DNA from: Notospermus geniculatus
Lineage: Eukaryota; Nemertea; Pilidiophora; Heteronemertea; Lineidae
NCBI GenBank assembly: GCA_002633025.1
Contig: NMRB01000359.1
Span: 151,727-215,726 of the forward strand
DNA: 64,000 nucleotides
Reading direction: 5' to 3'
The position numbers were made by a program, and so were the translations under genes. Shown piece by piece: positions 15,001-26,243 of the stretch. Below the pieces are notes generated by a model, which saw nothing but the letters and a program-made list of their open reading frames with translations, was not told the DNA's origin and made no database searches. Numbering within the stretch: position 1 is the stretch's first letter; each line of letters starts with the position of its first letter.

Positions 15001-18000
15001 TCCAAGTGAGGAACATGAGTCGCTTATGATGGCCTCCTCCGTACTTACCAGGGCCAATAATGCTATAGCGTCGGCCCTGACGGAAAATGAAATACAAAAT
15101 ACTCCATTTCAGGATTGGTCTTGTATTGATGTCCTGATGCTACCGTCCAGAATGGCCAAACTACAAGGACTCCAGAAGCTGACTGAGTTACAGGAATTCC
15201 TAGAATTTGTGAGACATGAAAGTGAGCCCATTGCCTTTATTTCACTTGACTCAAACAATATAGGCTGCTGAGATTCTGTACTTAGAACGATTGATGTCTC
15301 TGATAGTGCATTTCTGTTCCCACTGTACACTAACATCAGCCTGTGTTGAAAAACTTGTTTATTATTTTGTACTTGGTTCAGTTTTAATGATGTTATGTAA
15401 CTTTGTGATTCAGAAAACTTCCAGGATAGCAATGCATCTGTTAGCATGGTTGATAAGTGGTTGGACCGTAAGCCTGACTCACTGATGGACCCGTCAAATA
15501 TCTGGGATGATATCATTACAAACAGGTAAGTTTGGTGGCTATCACAACCACATCCCTTCAATATACATGTACGGTATGCTGTATTTGTAGTTTTCATGTG
15601 TTTGACACAAGACCTGACGAAGGAAAAATACCTGCCCCTGGGAAAGTTTTTGTTGACCCTCCTGGATGAATTTTGCCAACTTCCTACCTGGGTACCACAT
15701 TAATGCTTATATTCCTGATATCTTGTTCGATTTATAGGTGTGTCTTCATCGACCATCTTGGCAAGAAGCTTGAGACCCAGAGCATGCAGGGAGAGACGCA
15801 CAATGCGTTTGAGATGAAGAAAGTCTTCTTGAGATTAAGTCAGGCTGACAGTGCCAGGGAACAGAATAACTTTCCGTTGGCTCTCAAACTGCTGAAGTCA
15901 ACACACAAGGTACGTTTTGTTACATTCAAGCGAATACAATGTTCATGTAGACACATGGCACCATTTTCCTCCACTGTCACGCCTAAGTCATGAGATTCCT
16001 TGCTCGCCCTACACCATGTAAATATAGAAGGCGATCTTTAAATGGCTGTCAGAATAAACTGTCCATCATTTTCAGAACACAAAGGCTACCAATGATGAGA
16101 GTTTACTGATTCAATGGACTCATTGTTACTCCCGAACACATCAGAAGAAAGTTCACTGGGTTGGTAATACCCTTCCATTGTCAAAGAAGCTAGAGAGTCT
16201 GTTGAACTCCATGGAGCAACTACGTGAGTTGATAATCGCTTTCCTGTTCTGTACATTGTCTTTAGCCCGTTGGATATGCCTCTATCAACATTACAAGTAT
16301 ACCTTGATCCTGTGTCTCATTTGGGTCATGTCCCTGGTGAACATGCCAACATGTTGAGAAAGCAGGTTGCGTTGGCTTCACATCCCAAACGATGTATCAT
16401 AGCTGCGAACCTGTCATCGTTTTCAGAGAAACTAAACAACAGTGAAGTATTCAAGTGTGATAACCTCCTCAGCAGGCAGCATGACATACTCCAAGGTCTC
16501 ACACTTGACATGGTGGCTCAGGGAATCATGGAGGATGGTGCCAGTGAGTCGCTACCTGCAGAAACTCGGGACAAGATATCTGCTTTGTGTGCCTGTAAGA
16601 ATGACGAGGTGGGTCTTCCTTACCTGAAGGTCTTGTTTCAAGTTTCATGGTAAAACATTGTGCTAATGAAGAATGTTGAGTAAAGGCCATTTTCTTACGA
16701 GAACCTTACAGGAAAATGAGTGTAGGGGTGTAATGATACCATGGACTGCATCATTTTTAGCTCAGCTGACCAAAGGTCAGCAGAGCTAGTCAAATAACTA
16801 TTCAGTGGCGTCACGCGTCAGTCCGTCCGTCCAGACGTCAAACTATGCCCGACGTTTTGTAACCGTAATAGCCAGAGACTCAAAATTTCATCTGAAGGTA
16901 GNTCCTATCAGCTGAGCGCAAGGCCCATGGGCCTCTTGTTCATCATGAACTTCTTGGTAATCTCTTTTCCAGCTTGCAAGTGGACTTATTGAGAAAGGTT
17001 ACAATTACTTACTGTCTGCAGTCAAGTCAGCTGTGAGTGAAGAGAGTGATGCAAGCAGTGCAATGTTACTTGACGTTGATGGTGTAATCGCAGCTCATAT
17101 GACTCTCTTCAGATATTGTGATAAATATCTGCGCATGAATGAAGAGGGTGAGTATTCATTTCCTTTGGTAACTTTATTCTTTCATCGATCCATCGCGGGG
17201 ACACTCCTACAAATGAAGCATGTTGTTTTTCAGGTGACTCTGCCCTAGTCAGATGCCCGTCAATGAAGATGTTCCCCAAGTCTGTCATCACATCACTGCT
17301 CGCTGCCATGAAACAGAACTCCAAAGAAGCGAGACAGAAGTTTGCACGGCTTCTACAGATAGTTGAATCATTCCCAGACACGATGGATCTGTTCATTGCA
17401 AAGGTAGTATTCGCTATACCGCACTTAATTTAAATTCTACATGGCGACATGGCCAACTTTTGTGGGAATGGCTTAGAAAAACTTCACGTTGATTGAATAT
17501 TATACTCTAATTCACATTCACTTCCTTTGCTGACATCCCACCCTTTCAGACAAAGGAGATTCCATGCTGGATGTTTATCTCCTGGATCAGTCAGATGGTG
17601 TCTTACCTGGACAAGAAAGAATCACGGGCTGTTCAGGATATCTTGATTGCAATCTCAGAGACGTATCCGCAGGTAAGACTGGGTCAGTTTCATTTTCCTG
17701 TCATGATAGGAAACCAAACTATGAGAGACCTTTTGTGAGGGTATCAGTGGTGATTTCGTTCGGGGGGTTTGATGACTCCAGCTTTGGAACAATGTTGAAG
17801 ACTTGGCTGCAGAATCAGGGGTCACACAAAACTGGTGATGAAGAGGCTCAGAGTTGTTCTTTAACTTCTGTTTCAGGCTCTGATCTACCCGTTCAAAATC
17901 AGCAGTGAGTCGTTCCAATTTGATGACACTGCTGCAGGAAAGACAAACAAGGCAGCTGTGGACAGGTAATGTACTGTGGTGGTAATGTTAAGAACTTTTT

Positions 18001-21000
18001 CTGGCCTTAAAGAACTGCTGATCAAAATTTGTGCCTCTTGTTTTCATCTTTTCTTTCTTGCAGACTTGAAGCCACCCTCTCACAGGTTCCACTAGTGAAC
18101 ACATTGATAGCAGCACTGGAACAGTTTGGTCAGCCCAATGCATTGTTTGGGGTAGGTACTGCTTGTAGCTTGATATGTAGATGAGGTCATCGAGGAAGAA
18201 AACTCTAATTTCTCAATGATCTCCTTGTTGCAGGATTGGATTGAAGATATGAAGAAGTTACTTGAGACCAAGAAGCGAGAGAAGACACAGATTGTGAAGT
18301 GTTTCAAGGAGGTCTATGTCCAGCTGATGGACCATCGAGGTAGTATAAGTCAGGAGAGCAGCCAGTCTCTTTATGATGGGACCAGTGCAGCCACACAGAT
18401 AGGAATGGGGCCATACAGGAAGAGGTTTGCCCAGGTAAGGCCCACTCATCATGTTAGTATGCCAGTTACAAATTCCATGCATCAAACTTGTTCTAAGTTT
18501 AACTTTATGTCAGATGTCTGGGATACCACCAAATCATCATGATTGAATCTCATTTCAGGCTTTTGCTAAGGAGGTGGAAACTCTTTTTGGCAATGATGGT
18601 TCCAAAATTTTTCCCATGTCAGTACAAGTAAGTCCTTGTTTCTCTTGTATTATTAAACAAGCCAGAGTTACCTGTGTTGCTCTTTTTGTGCTGATCCCTG
18701 GCAGTGCCAGAGCTTTCTGCCAGCTATTAGGGCAAACTGGTTCAGGACGTTACGGCATGCTCTAAAGTCACTTTGTCTTCTTTAGGATTTTGCCAAAAAA
18801 GCCGCTAGTCTACGCCAAAAGATGACAAATGAGGTTGCAAAGAAACTGCAGCCGCCGCGGACACTGAAAGATTATTGTCCCTGGATGCACGAGTTCAAGG
18901 CAGCCAACTATGAGAAGGAGTTGGAGATTCCTGGGCAGTACACAGGACTGTCAAAACCCATGCCAGAGTATCACACGAAAATATCTGGCTTTGATGAAAG
19001 GGTGAGTTGTTGGTGCGAGTTGAAAAGGTATTTTCTGGAACATCATTCACATAGCATTAGTCAACTTCTCTTCAAATCATATCCTGTAATGTCTCGGCAT
19101 ATGCAGAATGAATGCATTAACCCTTAGAGTGCCAGGATTTTTCAACTTTTTCTTCCGCTGTGACTGTTTTTTTTCGAAAATTTTTTTTTCCAAAAAAAAT
19201 TTGCAAAAAATGCATGTGTTTTGAAATTTGGATTTTAGGACCGTTACCGAGTATACGCGGTAATGGTCCTAAAAAAGAATTGTCGTACCGAGTATACTCG
19301 GTCACGGTGCTCTAAGGGTTAAAGTTTCTATCTGTTTTATAGGTCCTTAGTAAACATAAAGTCGTCTCCAAAGTTCGCAAGTTTTCTTTCTGTCTTACTA
19401 GAAAGTGCTGTGTTGGATATTTTATAGGTCCTCGTGCTGTCTTCACTGCGGAAACCCAAACGGATCATTATTCGAGGAAATGATGAAAAAGATCACATGT
19501 TCCTTGTGAAAGGTGGCGAGGATCTCCGCCAGGATCAAAGAATCGAACAACTCTTCATGATTATGAATGAAGTATTTGAGCAGGATCCGGCATGCAGACA
19601 AAGAAAACTGGTGCTCAGGACGTATCAGGTGATCCCAATGACACCAAGGTACGTTCATCCATGTTGATTTGCTCGATTACGTAATGCTGTTTCTTCCATT
19701 ATAAAATCTTGGGAACTTACTACAAGCCTCCAAATTTGAACTGCAGTTCGGCTAAACAGCTCCTCAGGTTGGTTCGAAGGAACAGGCTTCTGGACTTAAA
19801 TGTTAAAGTGCCAGGCAAGCTCAGAAAAGATAATGCTGCTGTGTTTGACATTTTAATCTCGGAGACACTACTTGTTGATTTCAGGGTTGGTCTCATTGAG
19901 TGGATGCGTCACACGACACCTCTGAAGGACTTCATAGCTGGAGCTATGACCAAGCCGGAAGCAACCTTTGCAGATTCTGAGTATGACTTGTGTTTGGTGC
20001 TGGTGTATCTTATGCATTACGTAATCCGATGTGTACCTCACTGTTTACTCTGTGTCATCAGTTGGTGGGGTATGGACAATCCGTACCCTCATCTTATTTC
20101 CACCTTGCCCCTTGCTTCAGCAGTTTTAACCCCGTTCTTTTGCATATGTATGATTGATGACCACTTTTATGTCATTCTGAACGAAAGTCACCCTTGTGTC
20201 ATTTCATGTTACCAATATTTTTGCAATTCTGCAGCAAAGGAGCGAAGAACCTGCACTTCAGCTGGGTTGACAAGTATTGTCAGAGTAAGAAAGACGGCCA
20301 TGCTGTGAACTATACTCACATGTTTGTGAAGGCTTCCAAGGCGGATACTGTCAAAGCTTTTAGGGAGAGGGAAGGCAAGGTGCCATGGGACCTGTTGAGG
20401 TAAGAAACTGCTGACTACAGGGAGCTTGTCGTGAGACTTCGCTTACGCCCTGAGTGATTTGTAACGTTTTCTGAACTGGTTGATACCATCTCATATTGCA
20501 GACGAGCCTTCCTCAAGATGAGTTCATCACCCGAGGCTTTCTTCACACTACGTTCTCACTTCATCTCATCTCATGCACTCCTGTGTATATCCCAATACAT
20601 CCTGGGCATCGGTGACAGACATCTTTCAAACTTCATGATTGATTTAGAAACTGGAGGAATGGTGGGCATTGACTTTGGACATGCATTTGGTTCAGCCACC
20701 CAGGTTTGTATTCAATGATGGTTTATTCCACTGACAAGCTCTTATTGCAGTTTTCTGTTCCATGTTTATGTAGGCCTACTTCTGGCAAATGCTTGGCACT
20801 CTTGTACATGTTACAGGTAACTTTGGGATTTGATTTTAGTTGTAAAATGGGGATCCCAGCACGATAGAGGGCAGCACGCCAAAACCCGGTCCTAATACAA
20901 TGAACGCCTTTTGTGTGGGAAATTGATCAGGACCGGGATGTCAGTTTTAATAGTTTTAACCACCAGTGACACCTATTATTGAAAAAGTTGGCTAGGGTCC

Positions 21001-22175
21001 TCATTGTATCTTTGTAGTTCCTGCCAGTACCAGAGCTGATGCCATTCCGGCTGACGAGGCAGATTATCAACGTGATGATGCCCATGAAAGAGAAGGGAAT
21101 GTTCGAGTATACCATGGTCCATGGTTTGCGGGCACTGAGGAACAACTATGATCTGTTGTTGAATGTCATGGATGTCTTCATCAAGGATGTCTCACTTGAC
21201 TGGATTGTAAGTCTGGATAACATCCTAAATACGTATGTCAAAGAGATATTCAGTGTATTTCTGATAACATACATGAACAGGAAGATGGCATTGAAAGCTT
21301 GTAGGCACCTGTGGGCAAAAACTACTGATACCCGGTACCTGTGGTTCTTTCCAAAGGCTTCTAATGATCTTTTCAGTAATATTTTGAAGTTCTAAAGAGT
21401 CATTGAAGTGCATACGCACATGATATTTGTCTCCCTTAAAATTATCACTTCTTGGTCTGTTTCAGCAAAATGCTGAAAAGCAGAAGAAAGAAAAACAAGA
21501 GACTGAAGGTATGTTTGCCCGTTCATTAATTGATTGGTGGAAACTACATTCAAACCATTTCCATTCCCTTCAATTTCTTCTTAAAACATGCCACATTATT
21601 GTGCAATTGAATTTGGACATGGATAAAGAGTTTGTCCACTCTGACTGAGTCATTGCCTTCTGTTTCAGATGCTGACATAGACAATGCCTGGTATCCAAGA
21701 CAGAAGGTAGCATATGCTGAGAGAAAGTTGCAGGGTGCTAATTCGTGTTACATCACTAGGTAAGCAAGTTGTGGAAGTAGAAGACACTCATATCAGCTGT
21801 AGATTGTTGTCCATTTTGAATTAGGCCCCCAGGGCACTCCCCTATTTCAAACTGACTCAGAAATAAGAACTTGGTTCCAGAAGTCTTTCGGTCCATTTAA
21901 GTGCTGGCATGCCTCTAAACTAAAAAGTGGTTGGAGGGATGTCTACCTGTCACAACTTGGTCTGTTTCAGGGATGAGCTGAAGCTTGGTCACGCCAGGAA
22001 GGGGAAGATTTATGATGCCTATGTGCGTGTGTGCCTGGGAGACAGAGACAACATTCGACACAAACATCCTGAAAAAGGTCTGAGTGTGGAGGACCAAGTC
22101 GCCTGTCTCATTGATCAAGCAACAGATCCCGATATTCTCGGAAGGACCTGGATTGGCTGGGAACCTTGGATGTAA
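1..22175 (+). CDS. PRKDC: DNA-dependent protein kinase catalytic subunit, C-terminal ~2,950 codons (5' end outside window)
   Basis: DNA-PKcs is the nuclear PI3K-like Ser/Thr kinase that binds Ku at DNA ends and drives non-homologous end joining. I chained 55 exons in one frame; every junction has GT/AG and a compatible phase, giving 2,948 residues plus the stop codon. The whole human protein is 4,128 aa, so roughly its first 1,180 residues lie upstream. Diagnostic blocks are [87 protein letters not shown] and the terminal [11 protein letters not shown], all in the order known from vertebrate DNA-PKcs. Exon coordinates are in the segment entries below. The only weak junction is the acceptor of exon 12. 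mTOR, ATM, ATR and SMG1 are excluded by the FATC end and the HEAT-region blocks. Confidence 0.97.
4630..5035. repeat. Degenerate tandem repeat in PRKDC intron 12
   Basis: Several imperfect copies of a unit built on GATGACATTGTTT.CTCTTTG.TGCAT and TACATGTATGAT are spaced about 120-190 bp apart. This is intronic, with no coding signal. Confidence 0.6.
5037..5670 (+). repeat. Dispersed repeat of the AGCTCACC..CCGTCGTCGTC type
   Basis: It starts TTTTTAGCTCACCCGTGAGCT, continues with a CCGTCGTCGTC-rich stretch and ACGTTTCGTAACCG, then GAAACTTGGTACAT, and ends in two ATATGGCCGCCAGGTGG blocks. A shorter related copy lies at 16755-16940. Part of the body (ACGGGTTTTTGATTTGACCTA) recurs at 60260-60507. 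Similar sequence is common in marine invertebrate genomes; the mobilising machinery is not evident. The N at 5668 falls directly after the second GGCCGCCAGGTGG. Confidence 0.75.
6979..9955 (+). other. PRKDC: PRKDC exons 16-24: C-terminal part of the HEAT solenoid
   Basis: Exons: 6979-7098, 7220-7354, 7460-7611, 7714-7845, 8077-8310, 8741-8890, 9174-9347, 9537-9626 and 9745-9955. They read continuously and include [44 protein letters not shown]-like [35 protein letters not shown] and [12 protein letters not shown], each with a clear human DNA-PKcs counterpart in the same order. Most introns here are phase 2 and interrupt an AG-R arginine codon. The intron between 8310 and 8741 contains a foldback element (listed separately). 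Confidence 0.95.
8443..8602. mobile_element. Foldback MITE, CCGGTTGCAC terminus
   Basis: A near-perfect inverted repeat within a PRKDC intron. The arms contain GCGCTAACTTGGTGTTAG and its reverse complement, with outer ends GGCCGGTTGCACAA and TTGTGCAACCCAGCCC. The loop is under 20 bp around TCCATTGTC. No ORF. The terminus resembles the element at 29109-29241. Confidence 0.85.
10138..10959 (+). other. PRKDC: PRKDC exons 25-27: ABCDE (T2609-type) phosphorylation cluster and linker
   Basis: Exons: 10138-10309, 10496-10708 and 10844-10959. Exon 25 reads [18 protein letters not shown] and then ATQ, FTQ and TQTQ, i.e. a dense run of SQ/TQ sites, the consensus for DNA-PK and ATM phosphorylation. It aligns with the human cluster around T2609-T2647 that controls end access and release of the kinase from DNA ends. 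Exon 26 contains [10 protein letters not shown] and ends in a six-codon GCT run (poly-Ala) after FGKEKLG. Exon 27 is basic ([12 protein letters not shown]), matching the LRLRRRFMRD block in human. Confidence 0.92.
11967..12198. mobile_element. Foldback element with ~43-bp terminal inverted repeats
   Basis: The left end AAAGTCCAGCAACATCTAAC and right end GTTAGATGTTGCCGGACTTT are inverted copies extending through CCAATGGAATGCGGAAGT. It sits in a PRKDC FAT intron and has no coding capacity. Confidence 0.85.
12587..13064. mobile_element. Non-autonomous element built of ATAAGGCGCACC repeats
   Basis: The termini are ACCGTATTTTCCTGACTAT and ATAGTCCGAAAAATACGGT in inverted orientation. The word TATAAGGCGCACC recurs near both ends, and ~300 bp of unrelated sequence lies between. 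This looks like the widespread metazoan element family with CCGTATTTTNCGGACTATAAGGCGCAC ends (recognised from pattern, not looked up). Confidence 0.8.
13331..13485. mobile_element. Foldback MITE, GTGACCYGGCACR terminus
   Basis: The inverted termini GTGACCTGGCACAGC and CGTGCCGGGTCAC extend into AAAATGAGTCGGA and TCCGACTCATTTT. It lies immediately after the donor of PRKDC exon 31, so the left end nearly abuts the exon. Confidence 0.85.
14106..14373. mobile_element. Large palindromic foldback element with 9-bp target duplication
   Basis: Two ~125-bp arms are inverted copies of each other (TAGTTTGGTTCC to GGAACCAAACTA), both containing CCTCACACACGAAAATC and TGACGTCA. The candidate target duplication CAAATCAGG is at 14097-14105 and 14374-14382. 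An 8-9 bp duplication fits hAT or Mutator-like mobilisation. It is intronic in PRKDC between exons 33 and 34. Confidence 0.88.
14826..15105 (+). mobile_element. tRNA-derived SINE
   Basis: The 5' part has pol III boxes: an A-box-like TAGCCTAGTGATATCACGTCC and B box GGTTCGAATCC, followed by a non-tRNA body containing GCCGTGGTGCCTTGTAC and AAGGGCAAGTAAAA. The same body occurs in reverse at 23530-23780, so these are two copies of one family. It inserted in the PRKDC intron between exons 34 and 35. Confidence 0.8.
16755..16940 (+). repeat. Short copy of the AGCTCACC-type dispersed repeat
   Basis: It starts TTTTAGCTCAGCTGACC, has GTCCGTCCGTCC and ACGTTTTGTAACCGTAATAG, and ends GGGCCTCTTGTT. It is internally truncated at an N (16902), so part of the element may be missing from the assembly. 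Confidence 0.7.
19118..19321. mobile_element. Foldback element with TTAACCCTTAGAG terminus
   Basis: The inverted ends are TTAACCCTTAGAGTGCC and GGTGCTCTAAGGGTTAA. The interior holds T/A homopolymers and two copies of ACCGAGTATAC.CGG. It is intronic, before PRKDC exon 48. Confidence 0.8.
20858..21003 (+). repeat. Dispersed repeat shared with 55447-55740
   Basis: ATAGAGGGCAGCAC, AACGCCTTTTGTGTGGGAA, GATCAGGACCGGGATGTCAG and CAGTGACACCTATT occur here and, in the same order and orientation, at 55447-55740. No ORF. This is a transposable-element remnant of unknown class. Confidence 0.75.
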
Positions 22176-22365
22176 GGGGCATCGCCCCTGGTTGTTTTGA
22201 TGGTACAGTTGTTGTTAGTAATGTAAGTAGTACCGGTGTTACTTATTTGGGAAAAAGAACCTCCTCTTGCGAGGTTTCCTTCATCAGTTTATGACCATTT
22301 GTGATGATGGAGAAGTCCATCTAAAAAAAGGTATTTGGTTCATTGTTCATACTTTTATTTAGTGG

Positions 22366-22496
22366 AATAAACTTACTTGTTGAATCTCATGCCATATACC
22401 ACGACACTGCAAAATTATCTTTGATCATGTAGGTGCTATGATTACCACATTCATGTAATTTTCACACATTATGTTCTCCATTTTCTCACCAATAAA
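22366..22496 (+). terminator. Candidate PRKDC polyadenylation signals
   Basis: Two canonical AATAAA hexamers follow the PRKDC stop codon, at 22366-22371 and 22491-22496. The second is followed by the T-rich tract TCTCTTGTTCTT, a plausible downstream element. The 3' UTR would be about 210 or 340 nt. Confidence 0.6.
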
Positions 22497-23529
22497 AATC
22501 ACCAAGTCTTCAAAATCCTTCTCTCTTGTTCTTAATTCCTTGGGTCGTATTCTAGAAGGTCCCTTAACTCTAAGGTTTACCTTTAGCTGTTGTTTGCAGG
22601 GCAGAATAACAAAAGCTTAAAGTGGACCTTAGAGGGTTAAGGTTTATGTTTTTGTTGTATCTCCAACAGACCAGGAATTCATTGCCCAGTTGTGGTTGGG
22701 TGACTGTCAACCGGGATCATCTTTGGCCTGTCATGTATGATTGTCAATGCAAAAGTGCATTATTCCTATGGTCTCTGGGAGTGTTTTGTGTTTGCTTCAT
22801 CTGCTGTTTGGCTTCTCCGGGCTTATGGGGAAACCTGAAAGTGTTAAGTTCATTGTGATACGTGTACAATATTTGCATGTTCATTTGCGTTTCTGCATGA
22901 TACTCTGTTGTCATACACGTCCATATAGCATTCAAATTTCTCTTTCGTCGTCGTAATTGCCACACTACATAATAATTCCACTTCTGCCTTTCAGCATGAT
23001 GCGCGATTTTACATGTGCTTGCTTCGCATCAAGCTCTTTAGAACATACATGCATTATGATAATACGTTGTTCGTTTTGTTACTCCAATGATGGGGAAATG
23101 ATTTCAAATGTTCTTAGGCCGACTTGCAGAAGACGAATGTGAATTTTGTGAAAATGTGTGTCTTAATGCTGCTTTTCATTCATTCGTTCCGCGTGTTAGA
23201 TTCCGCGTCCGCGCTATCCGTGTTGGCATGCTCGGCGCAATGAGTTCCTAGCCGTAGGACATTTGACGATACTGTATTTGATTTTATCATCTAGACATGT
23301 CTATTGTCCGTCATTTATAACTGAATGCGTCTGCGTCATACCTTCGGTCCATTGCAACGTTATGCGGGAATTCATTGATTCCATGCTATGGAACCGAATG
23401 GCAATGATACAATTGTTTGAAGTACAATCTTTTTGGCTTTCCTGTCAGTGATGCATGAATCCCATATGATACCGCGTTGTCGGTCGTCGTCGTAGATAGA
23501 TAGATAGATATTTTGAAGCTTCATAACCC

Positions 23530-23780
23530 TTTTGGATCTTAAGCTTATACGACGGTGTGGAGTCCACGACAGGCTAGGCTACTGTCCACCTGTGTGGGAT
23601 CTTTTACTTGCCCTGGCATAGACACTCAGGTACAAGGGACCACGGCTTTGAGTCTCATCCGACAGACTCTAATTGGTTCACAGCTTTTTCAATTACATGT
23701 CCTGGCCGGGGATCGAACCCACGCACTGACCCTGTTAGAATTGAAAGTCAAGCGTGTTAGACCGCTTGGCCTCAACTTTG
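23530..23780 (-). mobile_element. tRNA-derived SINE, reverse orientation
   Basis: Read on the minus strand it begins GAGGCCAAGCGGTCTAACAC (Leu/Ser tRNA-like A-box region) and has the B box GGGTTCGATCCCC. The body AGCCGTGGTCCCTTGTACC and AGGGCAAGTAAAAGATCCCA matches the 14826 SINE. It is not an intact tRNA gene. Confidence 0.8.
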
Positions 23781-24086
23781 TGTGCAGGTACGTCATGGCA
23801 AAAGCTATCTGCAGGCCAGATCGGGGTCCTGTGAAATTGCTGGTGTGATTCATGATGTTACATGTATATTGATATTATCAGTACCTGTTCACTTTCCCCT
23901 CCCCTCAACCACCGGGAACGAAGCTGATACAACAGTGACGGTATTTGTGTGTTATTTTTATTGAACACCCTGTAATTTCAAATTTCTTGCACTGCTTCAT
24001 ATCAACGAGGCCTATTTATGCATGAATATTGGTCTCGTCATTTTTTGCTGGTGATCGGCTGGCATCCTGTTTAGGGTGCCGCTTAA

Positions 24087-24977
24087 CACTAGGCCTACGC
24101 CCAGTCTGGACGCCGCTCTTGCTGCGCCGGGTCGAGAAGGGTTAATTTGTATTGTACGGTAGGTATGTAATACATGACTTGAACCCGGTCGCGAGCAGCA
24201 GAATTTCACGTAGCAGCAGAAAAAACGTAACACCGGGGAAAAATCAGTTGGCTAAATAAAACTTCATTAGTTGCTACCGCGGTGTGTCTTGATGTAATGA
24301 AGAATCTGCATGACCCAATTCTCGAATGAAATCCATGCCAATGCCCTGACTTTTTTGTGATCCGACTACCATCACATTCTTTTACGTCTGCAGACTTGGC
24401 AGAAGCAATACTGTGTTGATGTGTGCTGCTGTACTTCGTGGAAATTAGGCTTTGTAATGCAAATTACTTGAACCGGGGTATATCGGTGACGGGATCGAAA
24501 TCTNCACCATACTGCGGCGCTGTGGTTTTTGTTCATGCAGTTCAGCTTTAACAATAGGCCTACGCCCAGCCTGGACGCCGCTCTTGCTGCGCCGGGTCGA
24601 GAAGGGTTAATTTGTATTGTACGGTAGGTAATATGACTTGAACCCGGTCGCGAGCAGCAGAATTTCACGTACATGTAGCAGCAGAAAAAACGTAACACCG
24701 GGGAAAAATCAGTTGGCTAAATAAAACTTCATTAGTTGCTACCGCGATGTGTCTTGATGTAATGAAGAATCTGCATGACCCAATTCTCGAATGAAATCCA
24801 TGCCAATGCCCTGACTTTTTTGTGATCCGACTACCACCACATTCTTTTACGTCTGTAGACTTGGTAGACATGGTAGAAGCAATACTGTGTTGAAGTGTGC
24901 TGCTGTACTTCGTGGAAATTAGGCTTTGTAATGCAAATTACTTGAACCGGGGGATATCGGTGACGGGATCGAAATCT
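24087..24977. repeat. Direct duplication of ~420 bp (24087-24503 / 24551-24977)
   Basis: Both copies run from GGCCTACGCCCAG to GGGATCGAAATCT with only small substitutions and indels (e.g. GTATGTAATACATG versus GTAATATG). An N at 24504 immediately follows copy 1. They may be true tandem copies or an assembly artefact at a contig join. Confidence 0.85.
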
Positions 24978-25336
24978 GTTACGTCATAGCTTCTTTGGTA
25001 GATGCATCGGGAGAGATTAGAGGAGCCGATGGGACTCTCGCCAGATGGCATTGACAATCTGCGATGGAGGAAACGTGGAGAGAACATAGAGTAAGAATTC
25101 TTTTACTTCGATTGTACTTCGATTGTGCTTCTGTATTCTTGGTCACGAAATCACATGTGTTTCTTGTTTATGGATGCGGGGTCATTTCCGTAGGCGTAAG
25201 TTGTAGGCCTATAGGCCTACCACCTGATGCCAATCACCCGAAGAGCGGGGAGGGGGGTGGGGGGGGGGTGAAGTCTCCAAGAGGGTACAGCTCACGAATC
25301 TAATTATCAGTGCCACCTACAATGCAAATGACCTGG

Positions 25337-25441
25337 ACCCATGTTCCCGAAGCCGTCGTAAGGTTAACGATGTCGTTACGCTATGCGTTTTTCCAGTTTT
25401 AACGACATCGTTAACCTAACGACGGCTTCGGGAACATGGGC
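25337..25441. mobile_element. Foldback MITE, CCCATGTTCCCGAAGCCGTC terminus
   Basis: An inverted repeat with ~45-bp arms (CCATGTTCCCGAAGCCGTCG and its complement) around a short loop, TACGCTATGCGTTTTTCC. No coding capacity. Confidence 0.88.
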
Positions 25442-25657
25442 CCTGATTGGTATTAATCGAACCTGAACGCAGCTAGTGACAAGGGAATGGCGTGCACTAC
25501 GCGTGTGAGGCTGAGGTGTTCTCCATATTTTATGGTTTGATTTGATGGTTTGACTCCTGCGGCAGAGGTCGAAATTTTTTGCTGCCTGCAGAGGATTCCC
25601 TGATAACTTTAGTGTTGACGTAACAACAGTTCCTGGAGCTAGTGGCAGGGAATAAGC

Positions 25658-25956
25658 CATCTTCGATAATCGAAGGGCGATCTGCTCACCACTGCGTTAC
25701 ATCGCACATCCGCCCTTCGAGAAATAGACCGGTCCGCGGGGTATCCGCTGCCTCTTGAAAAGGAGGCCAATCAGAACCGGTGTTGTAAAATTTCCCCGGT
25801 GTTGTCAAATTTACCCGATATAAAGTGCAATCTGATTGGTCGACCGGTGAAGTTGGCATCGTGCCAAGATATGCCGCAGACAGATCTATTCTCGAAGGGT
25901 GATGTGCGATGTAACGCAGTTGGTGAGCAGATCGCCCTTCGATTATCGAAGATGGG
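25658..25956. mobile_element. Foldback element, CATCTTCGATAATCGAAGGG terminus
   Basis: Arms of ~60 bp (AATCGAAGGGCGATCTGCTC and its complement, then GTTACATCGCACATC) flank a ~170-bp centre. The centre repeats CGGTGTTGT and a CCGG-rich motif. Confidence 0.85.
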
Positions 25957-25993
25957 AATAAGCCTACACTGTTAGTCAAGAAATAACAGAAGA

Positions 25994-26243
25994 TTTTACA
26001 GAAAATCTGTGCAGCAGAGTCCCCAGCACTGGATCTGTAAAATTACAGACTTGATCTGTAAAATTACAGACTTGGAGGCTTGCCAAATTATATTTTCATA
26101 CTGCTCTCAGAAGGCATTATAATGGGATGTCCAATGGAGTCCAACCAATAAAGGAAAACATGAATCATACCATAAAAAAATTATGTAAATTTACAGAAAG
26201 TGCTGGGGACTCTGCTGCAGGCAATTTCTGTAAATTTCTAAGA
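25994..26243. mobile_element. Foldback element rich in TCTGTAAAATTACAGA
   Basis: The ends contain GCAGCAGAGTCCCCAGCACT and its inverted copy AGTGCTGGGGACTCTGCTGC. The interior has duplicated CTGTAAAATTACAGACTTG. It lies directly upstream of the epimerase ORF. Confidence 0.8.

Larger units (their letters stand above)
11421..18151 (+). other. PRKDC: PRKDC exons 28-44: FAT domain
   Basis: Exons: 11421-11552, 11730-11909, 12329-12555, 13184-13322, 13737-13814, 13966-14076, 14480-14704, 15113-15221, 15414-15525, 15738-15909, 16076-16223, 16427-16608, 16973-17147, 17234-17403, 17550-17672, 17877-17965 and 18064-18151. Conserved blocks: [83 protein letters not shown] and [19 protein letters not shown]. 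The FAT solenoid clamps the kinase domain. The introns are short, but six carry foldback elements or a SINE, listed separately. Confidence 0.95.
18234..22175 (+). other. PRKDC: PRKDC exons 45-55: FRB region, PI3K-like kinase domain and FATC
   Basis: Exons: 18234-18434, 18559-18627, 18786-19001, 19428-19648, 19885-19980, 20235-20399, 20502-20703, 21018-21206, 21466-21508, 21669-21759 and 21971-22175. Kinase landmarks: LEIPGQYTG and ISGFDERV before the N-lobe, [20 protein letters not shown] with the ATP-binding Lys, [15 protein letters not shown], catalytic loop [10 protein letters not shown] (Asp and Asn present) and activation segment [12 protein letters not shown]. All key catalytic residues are therefore intact. 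FATC ends [18 protein letters not shown] followed by TAA at 22173. Confidence 0.97.

Noticed and set aside
15109-15597. 162-codon minus-strand open frame
   Set aside because: It is antisense to two PRKDC exons and their intron, with no domain; it is a shadow frame.
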